Of a stretch of DNA of 12,001 nt, positions 6,573-12,001 are shown one piece after another (within the stretch, counting starts at the first letter, position 1; each line of letters opens with the position of its first letter). Location: positions 1 through 12,001 of the forward strand of contig ONSE01000186.1 in NCBI GenBank assembly GCA_900320415.1, in the 5' to 3' direction. This DNA comes from an uncultured Eubacteriales bacterium. GTDB taxonomy: Bacteria > Bacillota > Clostridia > Oscillospirales > Acutalibacteraceae. The notes beneath the pieces were generated by a model that saw only the letters and a list, made by a program, of their open reading frames with translations, was not told where the DNA came from and did no database searches. The position numbers were made by a program, and so were the translations under genes.

Positions 6573-6865
6573 GCTTTACCGTTAATCTTATCCAGAACCA
6601 GACTGTATCCGTAAGTATCATTGTCAAAAAGCGAGCGTTTCACACGACTGATTGTCGCCGTGGAGGCGCCTGTCTCCTTGACAATTTCGGTATACACCTT
6701 TTTTTCGGTCAGCATTTTTGCTACCACCAGCCTTTGGGAAAGCGCTTTCAGCTCGGCACTTGTACATAGATCCTCAAAGAAACGATAGCATTCTTCTTTA
6801 TTTTCCAAAGAGAGAATCGCGTCAAACAAAAAGTCCGTCGCATCGTTTTTGAGCTTGGAATTCAT
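6569..6865 (-). CDS. YerC/YecD family TrpR-related DNA-binding protein
   Basis: This 98-residue protein matches the YerC/YecD family, small proteins with a TrpR-like helix-turn-helix. Helical N-terminal residues (1-45) precede the reader part: LSQRLVVAKMLTEKKVYTEI and then ETGASTATISRVKRSL (about 64-79), the recognition helix region. The family is described as a TrpR-like repressor group of largely unknown target. It is first in the operon: ATG 6865 follows GGAGG with an 8-nt spacer and a good promoter lies just upstream. It may autoregulate the methyltransferase-hslO unit, which is inference from gene order only. Confidence 0.9.
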   Translation of the reverse strand: MNSKLKNDATDFLFDAILSLENKEECYRFFEDLCTSAELKALSQRLVVAKMLTEKKVYTEIVKETGASTATISRVKRSLFDNDTYGYSLVLDKINGKA

Positions 6866-6904
6866 TCTTTTTTCCTCCGTATCACGATGATTTCATACTC
6901 TAAA

Positions 6905-6933
6905 ATTTTAACACACAAAAGCGTTTTTGTAAA
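6905..6933 (-). promoter_or_regulatory. Sigma-A promoter of the yerC-methyltransferase-hslO operon
   Basis: On the minus strand TTTACA (6928-6933) is separated by exactly 17 nt from TAAAAT (6905-6910). The start point would fall near 6898, giving a leader of about 33 nt to yerC. Confidence 0.8.
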
Positions 6934-6947
6934 GCATTTCTTTGTGA

Positions 6948-6965
6948 AAACGGAGAAGCCGTTTC
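6948..6965 (-). terminator. Weak stem-loop after sigG
   Basis: AAACGG (6948-6953) and CCGTTT (6959-6964) pair around a 5-nt loop about 14 nt past the sigG stop. The stem is short and only TTTTC follows on the minus strand, so it is a poor terminator candidate. Confidence 0.25.
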
Positions 6966-6978
6966 GATGAGCCGGCCG

Positions 6979-7761
6979 CTAAATGCTCTTCTTTATCGTG
7001 TTGAGCGCTCCCTTTTCGATGCGGCTGACCTGTGCCTGAGAGATACCGATTTCTTCCGCCACTTCCATCTGGGTCTTTCCCTTGAAAAAGCGCAGTCCGA
7101 GAATCCTTTTTTCGCGCTCGGACAGTCCTTTGATGGCATCCTTTATTGCCAGCTCCTCAAGCCATGTGGAATCATCCCCCGTGTCACCGATTTGATCCAT
7201 GACATACACAGTATCCGCTCCCTCAGAGTACACCGGTTCATAAAGCGATACGGGCTCCACGATCGCCTCCAGCGCGAGAACGACCTCTTCCCTCGGGACC
7301 TTCATCTCATTTGCGATTTCCTCCACACAGGGCTCACGGTTATTCTGTATGGTGAGCTGTTCCTTGATCTGCATCGCGCGGTAGGCGGTGTCCCGCATGG
7401 AGCGCGATACCCTGACGCTGTTATTGTCACGCAAATATCTTCTCAATTCTCCGAGAATCATCGGCACCCCGTAGGTACTGAACTTCACGTTCAGATCGGG
7501 ATCGAAGTTATTGATCGCTTTGATCAACCCGATGACCCCCACCTGAAACAGATCGTCCAGTTCCTCTCCGCGGTTCCGAAAGCGATGGATCACACTTAAA
7601 ACCAGCTTGAGGTTTCCGTTTATCATTTCATCGCGCGCCCGTTTGCTTTCCTTTTCATCACCGTGCTTGATGATGTTCAGGAGTTCCCGCTTCCGTTCCT
7701 CGCTGAGGACCTTCAGATTTGCGGTATTTACTCCGCAGATCTCAACTTTTCCGTACTGCAA
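6979..7761 (-). CDS. sigG: RNA polymerase sporulation sigma factor SigG
   Basis: Sigma-G directs late gene expression in the engulfed forespore. With the TTG start at 7761 the protein is 260 residues, the same length as Bacillus subtilis SigG as I recall it, and its beginning MQYGKVEICGV aligns with MSRNKVEICGV there. Region 2 covers GNLKLVLSVIHRFRNRGEEL, then DDLFQVGVIGLIKAINNFD and VKFSTYGVPMILGELRRYLRD; region 3 includes NSVRVSRSMRDTAYRA; region 4 ends GKTQMEVAEEIGISQAQVSR. A TTG 18 nt further upstream is in frame but lies before the GGAGG (7770-7774), which sits 8 nt before the chosen start. That ribosome-binding site is buried in a long hairpin. The usual spoIIGA-sigE neighbours are not upstream here; a PAP2 phosphatase gene is. 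Confidence 0.95.
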   Translation of the reverse strand: MQYGKVEICGVNTANLKVLSEERKRELLNIIKHGDEKESKRARDEMINGNLKLVLSVIHRFRNRGEELDDLFQVGVIGLIKAINNFDPDLNVKFSTYGVPMILGELRRYLRDNNSVRVSRSMRDTAYRAMQIKEQLTIQNNREPCVEEIANEMKVPREEVVLALEAIVEPVSLYEPVYSEGADTVYVMDQIGDTGDDSTWLEELAIKDAIKGLSEREKRILGLRFFKGKTQMEVAEEIGISQAQVSRIEKGALNTIKKSI

Positions 7762-7813
7762 AAAAATCGCCTCCGACAATAATCAACTTACGTTCATTAT
7801 TGCCCGGAGGCGA
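7760..7813 (-). promoter_or_regulatory. Long hairpin with T7 that sequesters the sigG ribosome-binding site
   Basis: Arms 7767-7783 and 7796-7813 pair in two blocks (9 bp and 7 bp) around a one-by-two internal loop, with a 12-nt terminal loop (7784-7795). On the minus strand the stem is followed by seven T residues, the last two of which belong to the TTG start codon of sigG. The GGAGG Shine-Dalgarno (7770-7774) is fully paired with CCTCC (7806-7810). The structure can act as a terminator for the PAP2 gene, as a translational block on read-through sigG mRNA, or both. Confidence 0.75.
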
Positions 7814-7823
7814 AGAATTATTC
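7795..7823 (-). promoter_or_regulatory. sigG: Possible sigma-F (or sigma-G) promoter of sigG inside the hairpin
   Basis: On the minus strand GGCAATAATG (7795-7804) fits the sigma-F -10 pattern GGnnAnAHTR, and GAATA (7819-7823) resembles the -35 of forespore sigma factors (GHATR for sigma-G; GYWTA for sigma-F differs at the second base). The 14-nt spacer is one or two bases short. The start point would be near 7788, in the hairpin loop. A fit to a loose consensus, so tentative. Confidence 0.4.
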
Positions 7824-7827
7824 AGTA

Positions 7828-8361
7828 TCAGCCCAAACCGATCGCACTGAAAAACAGCACGGAAAGAACTCCGCAGGTGGTTCCCAGCAACACGCCTGCC
7901 AAGACGTCAGTCAGATAGTGAACACGCAGATAAATACGCGAAAAACTGATCAGACTCGCGAGAAGAATGATGGGAATGAAGGTAATCGGTCTGCACCGCA
8001 GGATCGACACTCCTACCATGGCAAAGGAAGCGGTGGTGTGACCTGACGGAAAGGAATAGAAGCGCGGACGTGTGATAATCTGTTCGTCGTCGTCAAGACT
8101 ATGGCAAGGACGAATTCGTTTTACCACGTGTTTGATCAAGCCTTCTCCCATGACGTGAGAGAAAGCCAGAGCAACTACGAAATTAAAGCCTGTCGCGCGC
8201 CACTCGGGGCGAATCAAAAAAGGCAGTGTAATCAGCCACCAGATAATGCCGACATTTGCCGAGCGAGAGGCGGTTTTCATTACAAGATTCAGCGATGGTC
8301 TGTGCAGCCTGCTGATATTATTCAAAACAATGTAATCCAACTGTTTCATTCTGGCAAACAT
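7828..8361 (-). CDS. PAP2-family membrane phosphatase
   Basis: This 177-residue integral membrane protein belongs to the PAP2/type 2 phosphatidic acid phosphatase family, which removes phosphate from lipid phosphates such as undecaprenyl pyrophosphate or phosphatidic acid at the outer membrane face. All three signature motifs are present: K77 with R84-P85 (KHVVKRIRP), PSGH at 105-108, and SR141-142 with H148 and D152 (SRIYLRVHYLTD). Four to six membrane segments are visible (about 37-51, 58-72, 111-120, 127-140, 153-173). ATG 8361 has GGGGAG about 10 nt upstream. The gene lies between an orphan membrane-protein gene and sigG. Its substrate is not determined by the sequence. Confidence 0.93.
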   Translation of the reverse strand: MFARMKQLDYIVLNNISRLHRPSLNLVMKTASRSANVGIIWWLITLPFLIRPEWRATGFNFVVALAFSHVMGEGLIKHVVKRIRPCHSLDDDEQIITRPRFYSFPSGHTTASFAMVGVSILRCRPITFIPIILLASLISFSRIYLRVHYLTDVLAGVLLGTTCGVLSVLFFSAIGLG

Positions 8362-8392
8362 ACGGTCACTACTCCCCGGATTTCTTTCTTAT

Positions 8393-8452
8393 GGGAATCT
8401 CTAATAATTCAATATCGTGCTTATGCGCGGTAGGGGATTTTTAGAGGTTCCC
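8393..8452. mobile_element. MITE-like inverted-repeat element, copy 2 (short form)
   Basis: This 60-bp element has the same left end as copy 1, GGGAATCTCTAATAATTC, and a right end GGATTTTTAGAGGTTCCC, matching at 15 of 18 positions as inverted repeats. It is flanked by the 4-bp direct repeat TTAT (8389-8392 and 8453-8456). It sits between the orphan membrane-protein gene and the PAP2 gene and would be transcribed as a hairpin if the two are co-transcribed. Confidence 0.75.
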
Positions 8453-8490
8453 TTATTGTATTTCTTTCAATGCTTTTGATCCCATTATTC

Positions 8491-9021
8491 TCAATAATCC
8501 CTGTCATAGTCATCCAGATCATTATTCCGGTTGTTATCCGCACCATTGTTGCCGGAATTGTTCTCACCAAAGCTCAAATCAGGCTCATAATACTGGCTGC
8601 CGCTGAAGCTTTTTACGCCGCTTTGGGCGTCGTACGCCTGCCCGTCAAAGTAACTTGGATAATTGTTCAGAAAATCCTCGCTTGGATCGGCGATTACCCA
8701 TCCGAGCAGCTCATCGTACTCGAACCAACGTCCATTCTGGTTGTAGTAGGTAGTGCCGTTGTAGCTGTAGTAGCCTGTATCCTTTGAGTAAAATCCTCCG
8801 CTTCTGCCGCTGCGGAAAACACAATTAAACAAAAACACACAAATCGAGGCGCATACAAACAAGACCAAAAGTACGGTAGTCATATTCAGCAACGTTACTC
8901 TTCTCCTTTTTGCGGGAGCGAGATCTGTTTTTTCTTCAAAAGAGTCCAGATCATGAAAGTATCCGCTTTCATTCTCGATCTCATCCTGATTTGCTTTTGT
9001 CTCTTTTACGTCATCATTCAT
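8491..9021 (-). CDS. Orphan single-pass membrane protein with Asn/Asp-rich tail
   Basis: I do not recognise this 176-residue protein. An acidic N-terminal cytoplasmic region (1-32) leads to a basic KRRR stop (about 38-41) and one membrane segment (44-68), so the C-terminal part should be outside. That part is rich in Tyr and Gly (TGYYSYNGTTYYNQNGRWFE, about 82-101), then DELLGWVIADPSED, and ends in a low-complexity Asn/Asp tail. I use ATG 9021, which has GGTGA 7 nt upstream, because the promoter at 9062-9090 would start transcription near 9055, too close to the GTG at 9051 for that to have a ribosome-binding site. It heads a run that continues with the PAP2 gene and sigG. Confidence 0.75.
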   Translation of the reverse strand: MNDDVKETKANQDEIENESGYFHDLDSFEEKTDLAPAKRRRVTLLNMTTVLLVLFVCASICVFLFNCVFRSGRSGGFYSKDTGYYSYNGTTYYNQNGRWFEYDELLGWVIADPSEDFLNNYPSYFDGQAYDAQSGVKSFSGSQYYEPDLSFGENNSGNNGADNNRNNDLDDYDRDY

Positions 9022-9061
9022 TATGTTTTCACCGACCTTGAAAGTCATCACCTACATCTAG

Positions 9062-9090
9062 ATTATATAGTAAAAAGTCAAAGAAGTCAA
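9062..9090 (-). promoter_or_regulatory. Strong sigma-A promoter of the orphan membrane-protein gene
   Basis: On the minus strand TTGACT (9085-9090) lies 17 nt from a perfect TATAAT (9062-9067). A second TTGACT follows nine bases after the first, too close to the -10 to act as a normal -35. Start point near 9055. No terminator separates it from the YbaK-type gene upstream. Confidence 0.85.
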
Positions 9091-9112
9091 CGATGCATTT
9101 CGCTAAAAACCG

Positions 9113-9652
9113 CTATATTTCGATTATCTCATAACAGTGTCCCGTGCAGGGTATGAGTTTCTCCAGAACGTCTGCGGTGCGCAGCTTAATATACCCTGTT
9201 CGGGTGCCGTCGGTGCAGCACAGATAAGGTGCTTCCGCGATTTCTTTGTCAATCACCAAACGCACATCCGAGGCGCTTTCCAGCAGGAGGCTGAGAATCG
9301 TAGCGGCGCCCGGCTGCACTCCCATCATTCGGTTTAAATCCTCGGCAGAGGCAAAACTGACGCGTGAAATACCGAGCGCTCTGCTGAAATCCTTTGTCAC
9401 AAATGGCTTGTCTCCCCGTGTCGGGAACAGGTAATAATTTGTTTTCTGACGGTTGCACAAAAACAGAGTTTTCGCCGTTTTGACTCCAAGGCGTTCATCA
9501 ATCGCGAGACAGTCCTCCATGGTCAGCGTCTCATCATTTTCCACTCTTTCAAAAGGGATATCAAGCTGTTCAAACGCAAGGTAAATTCTTCTGTTTAATT
9601 CCGATTTGAATCGTTCGGGTTCATCAGTGAGTACTTCGCTGACATGAATCAT
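9113..9652 (-). CDS. YbaK/ProX-type aminoacyl-tRNA deacylase (PrdX-like)
   Basis: This 179-residue protein belongs to the YbaK/aminoacyl-tRNA editing domain family, free-standing enzymes that hydrolyse mischarged tRNA, in the ProX/PrdX group typically Ala-tRNAPro. Seen in the sequence: the helical start with LAFEQLDIPFERVENDE, the central AKTLFLCNRQKTNYYLFPTR (about 60-79), and GVQPGAATILSLL (about 111-123). The ATG at 9652 has GAGGTG 7 nt upstream; an in-frame ATG 18 nt earlier lacks one. It overlaps the GYF_2 gene by 29 nt, so the two are coupled. The segment where many relatives have an HP-containing motif reads CCTDGTRTGYIKL (145-157). Function as an editing enzyme is likely; the exact tRNA is inferred. 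Confidence 0.88.
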   Translation of the reverse strand: MIHVSEVLTDEPERFKSELNRRIYLAFEQLDIPFERVENDETLTMEDCLAIDERLGVKTAKTLFLCNRQKTNYYLFPTRGDKPFVTKDFSRALGISRVSFASAEDLNRMMGVQPGAATILSLLLESASDVRLVIDKEIAEAPYLCCTDGTRTGYIKLRTADVLEKLIPCTGHCYEIIEI

Positions 9653-9989
9653 CTGTTTCCACCTCTTCATTTGTATCCTGCGGCAGGGGAGGAGGCGCCA
9701 GACTGACCATCGCGTGCAATTCCGCGATATTTAAGGCAAAGTCCCACTTCTCCATACCGGGCTTCCAGATATAGGTTTCACGGAGGATTTTTCCCTCACG
9801 GATCAGAGCGCGGATTTCCTCCAGGGAAAAGGGGCCGCTCGAAACATTGTCCAGAACAGCGTAATAGATATCATTACCGGTATTCTTCTGACGGTCGGCG
9901 ATCGCTTTCATATCCATCAGCATTCTGCCCATGGCAGTGCCGTATTCGTAAGCAGCCAGACCGTTCAGGGGATAGAAATAAAAAAACAT
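9624..9989 (-). CDS. Small GYF_2 (DUF4339) domain protein
   Basis: This 121-residue protein has a GYF_2 domain at about residues 40-92: IYYAVLDNVSSGPFSLEEIR with ALIREGKILRETYIWKPGME and KWDFALNIAEL. The family is thought to bind proline-rich peptides and is often found in small membrane-associated bacterial proteins. The first 20 residues, MFFYFYPLNGLAAYEYGTAM, are aromatic but not a convincing membrane segment. The start at 9989 has AAGGAGG with a 6-nt spacer; the longer frame back to 10049 has no such site and overlaps the promoter. A short Pro-rich stretch (LAPPPLPQ) follows the domain, which might be a self-ligand. It is first in the unit with the YbaK-type gene. Confidence 0.85.
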   Translation of the reverse strand: MFFYFYPLNGLAAYEYGTAMGRMLMDMKAIADRQKNTGNDIYYAVLDNVSSGPFSLEEIRALIREGKILRETYIWKPGMEKWDFALNIAELHAMVSLAPPPLPQDTNEEVETDDSCQRSTH

Positions 9990-10020
9990 ACACGCCCTCC
10001 TTTGCGCACATTTCTTTTTT

Positions 10021-10049
10021 ATTCTACCACAAAATGTGTTCCTTTGCAA
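10021..10049 (-). promoter_or_regulatory. Sigma-A promoter of the GYF_2 - YbaK-type unit
   Basis: On the minus strand TTGCAA (10044-10049) lies 17 nt from TAGAAT (10021-10026), with the start point near 10014 and the ribosome-binding site at 9996-10002. Confidence 0.7.
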
Positions 10050-10065
10050 TCAGATTCACAAACAT

Positions 10066-10094
10066 TTGCAAAATTTGAAGAATTGGATTATAAT
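10066..10094 (+). promoter_or_regulatory. Sigma-A promoter of the serine-hydrolase lipoprotein gene
   Basis: TTGCAA (10066-10071) lies 17 nt from a perfect TATAAT (10089-10094). Start point near 10101, 25 nt before the ATG. It diverges from the promoter at 10021-10049; the two -35 boxes are the same hexamer, 16 nt apart. Confidence 0.8.
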
Positions 10095-10125
10095 GATTCA
10101 TTATCTGCTCAGGAGGTTTCTGAAG

Positions 10126-11223
10126 ATGAAAAGACTGCTTTCGGTACTCATAACAGCTGCGCTGTTGCTTTCATTGTCCTCATGCGTAACCGCTCGTGAT
10201 TCCGCGCAGGAATATCTGGAAAATGAAATCCGTGATATGAACTTCAGCGGCGTCATTCTGGTTACAAAAAACGGACAGGTGGTTTGTCAGAAGGCATCGG
10301 GAATGGAGAAAACGCCTTTTCTTTCTCCGGTTTCTTTGGATACTCTATTCTGTGTGGGCTCTGTTTCCAAGCAATTCGCCGCTGCGGCCGTCATGCTGTT
10401 ACAAGAGGATGGAAAACTCAGCGTCAACGACAGACTATCGCGTTTTTTTCCGGATTATGCATACGGGAAGGATCTGACGGTTCATAACCTTCTCTCCATG
10501 AGATCGGGCATCACTGAGTTCTACGGCGTCACCTACATTGATGACGCGTTCACCGAAATCCCCACCAATGATTTGGAGGGAATCATCACCAATCAGGCAA
10601 CACCCGCAGAAAACAAAGCAAAGCTCGAACAGTGGCTCTTCCGTCAGCCGTTGGATTTTGAACCTGATACGGAAGGCGCGTATTCCAACTCCAATTATTT
10701 TCTCCTGGCTCGGATTGTGGAATGCGTTTCCGAAAAGTCCTATAACGATTTTGTTCGCGAGCGCATTTTCGAACCTTTGGGAATGAATCACTCCGTTTTT
10801 ATAGATGATGTGGATCTACAAACACTTCCCCACCTCGCTGCTCCCAGTGTAAATCCGAAAACGGTCTACGTCGGAGTAACGATGGGATTGGGCGATATTA
10901 TTACCAATGCGCGAGACATGGACAAATGGCTTACTTCATTTCGCACACATAAGCTCTTGTCGGCCGAAAGCGTGAGCGCAATGATGACGGACTATTCCCG
11001 CGAAGGAGAAATTGACAGCGAATATGGCTACGGACTGATACCTGACCGGAAAGGCGGCGCGTACCATAACGGCTATATCACCACCTATTATTCCATGGAT
11101 TACTGCAGTCCCGAGCAGGGGATCAACCTTTTTGCCGTGACCAATGACGATGTCGGACTCAAGGGCAGTTTGAACGAGGTGTGCTGGGGTGTACTTGACC
11201 GCATTTCCGATACAGCTCAATAA
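10126..11223 (+). CDS. Lipoprotein serine hydrolase, beta-lactamase/class C-like fold
   Basis: This 365-residue protein belongs to the serine hydrolase/beta-lactamase (PF00144) family, which includes D-aminopeptidases, esterases and class C beta-lactamases. The start ATG has AGGAGG 9 nt upstream; the longer frame back to 10036 overlaps the promoter. MKRLLSVLITAALLLSLSSC is a lipoprotein signal with C20 as the lipidated residue. Catalytic motifs are complete: S79-V-S-K82, Y186-S-N188 and H314-N-G316 in place of KTG. It is therefore probably an active extracytoplasmic hydrolase anchored to the membrane. No penicillin-binding signature beyond this is seen, so resistance should not be assumed. 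It is the only plus-strand gene, convergent with spoVAD, and is followed by a terminator at 11250-11277. Confidence 0.92.
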   Translation: MKRLLSVLITAALLLSLSSCVTARDSAQEYLENEIRDMNFSGVILVTKNGQVVCQKASGMEKTPFLSPVSLDTLFCVGSVSKQFAAAAVMLLQEDGKLSVNDRLSRFFPDYAYGKDLTVHNLLSMRSGITEFYGVTYIDDAFTEIPTNDLEGIITNQATPAENKAKLEQWLFRQPLDFEPDTEGAYSNSNYFLLARIVECVSEKSYNDFVRERIFEPLGMNHSVFIDDVDLQTLPHLAAPSVNPKTVYVGVTMGLGDIITNARDMDKWLTSFRTHKLLSAESVSAMMTDYSREGEIDSEYGYGLIPDRKGGAYHNGYITTYYSMDYCSPEQGINLFAVTNDDVGLKGSLNEVCWGVLDRISDTAQ

Positions 11224-11249
11224 ATACTTGACATCAATTTATTCATAAT

Positions 11250-11277
11250 AAAAAGTCCGCTGCAAGGCGGACTTTTT
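11250..11277. terminator. Bidirectional rho-independent terminator between the lipoprotein and spoVAD
   Basis: AAAAAGTCCGC (11250-11260) and GCGGACTTTTT (11267-11277) form a perfect 11-bp stem with a 6-nt loop. A T-run ends it on either strand, 27 nt past the lipoprotein stop. Confidence 0.9.
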
Positions 11278-11280
11278 AAT

Positions 11281-11341
11281 GGGAATCTCTAATCATTCAA
11301 TGCCGTGAGGATTCCGTACTTATGCGCGGTAAGGATTTTTA
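11281..11341. mobile_element. MITE-like element, copy 3, right end missing
   Basis: The left end GGGAATCTCTAATCATTC (11281-11298) and the inner CTTATGCGCGGTAAGGATTT region match copies 1 and 2, but the expected right end (GAGGTTCCC) is absent. The sequence runs instead into the stop codon region of spoVAD at 11343. No target duplication can be tested. The interior closely matches the ancestral form inferred for copy 1. Confidence 0.65.
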
Positions 11342-11342
11342 A

Positions 11343-12001
11343 TTATCGGTTTTTGATATTCAACAGATGCGCGATCGAAGGAATGCTTTTCTTTTGAGCG
11401 GCGCTGGTTGTACTCAACAGCGCTCCCGTGGGAATAAATAAAATGTTGTTTAATACTCCGCTCTCAAGCTCCCGCATGATTTTGGAACAGAATACGGAGG
11501 CACAGCAGCCACAGCCCGAACCTCCCGCGTGAACATCCTGAAGAGAACGGTCAAAAATCATCATGCCGCAGTCTTTGTGTCCGGCGGTAATGTCTACGCC
11601 CTCAGCGGCAAGAAGATCATAGAGATTGCGGCTTCCAACCAATCCCAGGTCTCCCGTCAGAATCAGATCATAGTCTGAAGGAGCTGTACCCGTGTCGCGA
11701 AAGTAGGTCACGAGCGTGTCGGCAGCGGCAGGAGCCATGGCCGCACCCATATTGTTGGGATCGGTAATACCCATATCACGAATGGTTCCGACAGTCGCGC
11801 GCGCGATTATCACGCCCTTTCCCCTTTTGCTGACCGTACAGCTTCCTGCTCCCGTGACGGTCCATTGTGCGGTCGGCGTCCTTACACCGCCGTATTCCAG
11901 CGGGAAGCGGTACTGTCTTTCCGCTGAGCAAAAGTGAGAGGAGGTGGCACAAACGGCATTTTTTGCCGTGTCGCTCTCGACAAATACAGCCGACATCAGC
12001 A
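11343..12001 (-). CDS. spoVAD: Stage V sporulation protein AD, C-terminal part (runs off the window)
   Basis: SpoVAD is a thiolase-like soluble subunit of the SpoVA channel that moves dipicolinic acid into spores and out during germination. The window holds about 219 C-terminal residues of a protein that is about 340 residues in Bacillus; the 5' part is beyond position 12001. Characteristic blocks are CSAERQYRFPLEYGGVRTPT and AQWTVTGAG, then GITDPNNMGAAMAPAAADTL, DYDLILTGDLGLVG, KDCGMMIFD and PTGALLSTTSAAQKKSIPSI with AHLLNI at the end. The ATG at 11996 is internal, since the frame stays open to the edge. No spoVAE follows on the same strand, although it is the usual next gene. Confidence 0.95.
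   Translation of the reverse strand, partial: LMSAVFVESDTAKNAVCATSSHFCSAERQYRFPLEYGGVRTPTAQWTVTGAGSCTVSKRGKGVIIARATVGTIRDMGITDPNNMGAAMAPAAADTLVTYFRDTGTAPSDYDLILTGDLGLVGSRNLYDLLAAEGVDITAGHKDCGMMIFDRSLQDVHAGGSGCGCCASVFCSKIMRELESGVLNNILFIPTGALLSTTSAAQKKSIPSIAHLLNIKNR

Noticed and set aside
6967..7599. Plus-strand 210-residue open frame opposite sigG
   Set aside because: Antisense of an unmistakable sigma factor gene; no promoter or ribosome-binding site, and its composition is that of a complement frame.
7760..7813. Reading the sigG-proximal dyad only as a terminator of the PAP2 gene
   Set aside because: The stem contains the sigG Shine-Dalgarno and the T-run enters the sigG start codon, so a purely downstream role is too simple.
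8470..8787. Plus-strand hydrophobic 105-residue frame
   Set aside because: The Ile/Val run is the complement of the Asn/Asp-rich tail of the minus-strand protein, not a membrane protein.
10126..11223. Annotating the lipoprotein as an antibiotic-resistance beta-lactamase
   Set aside because: It has the SxxK and YxN motifs but HNG instead of KTG, as in many esterases and peptidases of the fold, and nothing shows activity on beta-lactams.

Overview
The window looks like chromosomal DNA of a spore-forming, gut-type Clostridia, most likely a Ruminococcus/Oscillospiraceae relative. This rests on three things: two sporulation genes (sigG and the 3' part of spoVAD), a secreted S41-type peptidase ending in a type I dockerin, and Gram-positive style AGGAGG ribosome-binding sites with sigma-A promoters. 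The taxon is inferred from gene content only. Nearly everything is on the minus strand; the single plus-strand gene is a serine-hydrolase lipoprotein at 10126-11223.

Layout from right to left (the direction of minus-strand transcription). At the right edge is the 3' part of spoVAD (germination and dipicolinate uptake), convergent with the lipoprotein gene; a bidirectional terminator and a truncated mobile repeat lie between them. A divergent promoter pair at 10021-10094 serves the lipoprotein on one side and a GYF_2-domain gene plus an overlapping YbaK/ProX-type deacylase gene on the other. A strong promoter at 9062-9090 then starts a run of an orphan membrane protein, a PAP2 phosphatase and sigG. 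A TTTACA/TAAAAT promoter at 6905-6933 drives yerC, a SAM methyltransferase and hslO (Hsp33), which are tightly packed and end at a terminator at 4867-4908. Next comes a LytS-type sensor kinase overlapping a response regulator whose output domain is an XRE helix-turn-helix. At the left end is the secreted S41-dockerin gene, which carries two lesions: a missing base in the A-run next to its start codon and an in-frame TAA.

The gene-poor stretch at 2175-2970 is a graveyard of mobile DNA: a 37-codon remnant resembling the tail of an IS630-type transposase, one full copy of a short inverted-repeat element (MITE-like) carrying a second, nested inverted-repeat insertion, two tandem micro-duplications and a short secretory-leader ORF. 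Two more copies of the same MITE-like family lie at 8393-8452 and 11281-11341. The two intact copies have perfect 4-bp flanking duplications.

The most interesting regulatory structure is just upstream of sigG. A long imperfect hairpin followed by T7 buries the sigG Shine-Dalgarno, and sigG starts with TTG. A sigma-F-like promoter overlaps the upstream arm so that its transcript would begin in the loop and leave the ribosome-binding site free. This would silence read-through transcripts while allowing forespore-specific translation. It is an inference from sequence alone.
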